Assembly: GCF_014195095.1 (NCBI RefSeq) | Contig: NZ_JACIBC010000002.1 | Location: 62,001-126,000, forward strand | Direction: 5' to 3' | Length of the DNA stretch: 64,000 nt | Source: Rhizobium sp. BK602 | GTDB taxonomy: Bacteria; Pseudomonadota; Alphaproteobacteria; Rhizobiales; Rhizobiaceae | Translations under genes and position numbers: made by a program | Notes under the pieces: model-generated | What the model saw: only the letters and a program-made list of their open reading frames with translations | The model's database searches: none | Told to the model about the DNA's origin: nothing | In this document: piece after piece, positions 63,916 through 64,000 of the stretch | Position numbering within the stretch: position 1 is the stretch's first letter | Layout of the letters: every line of letters begins with the position of its first letter

Positions 63916-64000
63916 TTAGGCCGCCTTGCTCTCACCGCCGGGGTTCATCATTTCCTGCTCGACCGCGTCGATGGACGGCCGCTCGTAGGAGGAGATGGTC
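63916..64000 (-). CDS. motA: Flagellar motor stator protein MotA (C-terminal end, truncated by the window edge)
   Basis: Only the last 27 codons are in the window: TISSYERPSIDAVEQEMMN then PGGESKAA. The ERPSI-xx-VE pattern resembles the MotA tail (ERPSFIELEE in E. coli), and motA is the expected gene upstream of fliM in rhizobia. Assignment rests on position and this short tail. Confidence 0.7.
   Translation of the reverse strand, partial: TISSYERPSIDAVEQEMMNPGGESKAA

Overview
This window looks like a chromosomal segment of a Rhizobium (Rhizobiaceae, Alphaproteobacteria). The evidence is the high-GC coding sequence, a type II glutamine synthetase with a sigma-54 promoter, a PodJ-like polarity factor next to a fatty-acid oxidation operon, dispersed RIME-type palindromic repeats, and a chemotaxis/flagellar cluster in the rhizobial order icpA-cheS-cheY1-cheA-cheW-cheR-cheB-cheY2-cheD-cheT-fliF-visN-visR, with motA-fliM-fliN-fliG-flhB facing it. 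No tRNA, rRNA, CRISPR array, insertion sequence or prophage was seen. Almost every gene is intact; only motA is cut, by the right edge of the window.

Layout. 0-4.5 kb: TPR-methyltransferase, YitT-like membrane protein, a small DUF2735-type protein divergent from glnII, and an Rrf2 regulator with an AhpD-like protein. 4.6-11.5 kb: the Lhr-like helicase/PdeM DNA-repair pair, a divergent DHFR-like/HxlR pair, a TauE/SafE transporter overlapping a TIGR02186-like protein, and a secreted orphan. 11.5-21.4 kb: podJ and a beta-oxidation operon (acyl-CoA dehydrogenase, thiolase, FadB-type fusion) with a strong palindrome upstream. 21.4-26.7 kb: MFS/TetR pair, mscL, a PLP aminotransferase and galE. 26.7-36.2 kb: a LysR regulator divergent from a five-gene branched-chain-type ABC importer, then a GMC oxidoreductase and two valine-catabolism enzymes. 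36.4-46.8 kb: a UvrD/Rep helicase, an SMP-30 lactonase, fused SecDF, a CPA2 antiporter, an HTH regulator and a GT-C glycosyltransferase. 47.2-64 kb: the chemotaxis and flagellar cluster.

The chemotaxis operon is tightly packed; most starts overlap the preceding stop by 1-4 bases. It encodes a soluble globin-type receptor, the CheA/CheW core, CheR/CheB/CheD adaptation enzymes, two CheY proteins (motor and sink in the Sinorhizobium model), and the alpha-proteobacterial accessories CheS and CheT. VisN and VisR are LuxR-type regulators at the top of the rhizobial motility cascade. The opposite-strand operon supplies the C-ring (FliM, FliN, FliG), the export-gate protein FlhB, the stator MotA and one uncharacterised protein.

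No wholly new multi-gene system is obvious. The best leads are: the loss of the heme-ligating histidine in the receptor's globin domain; a shared acidic-diphenylalanine C-terminus on CheD and CheT; a FliM without the usual N-terminal CheY-binding peptide beside a FliN with a long acidic extension; the unknown gene closing the flhB operon; a conserved-looking TauE/TIGR02186 unit; and palindromic repeats that supply the stop codons of two unrelated genes.
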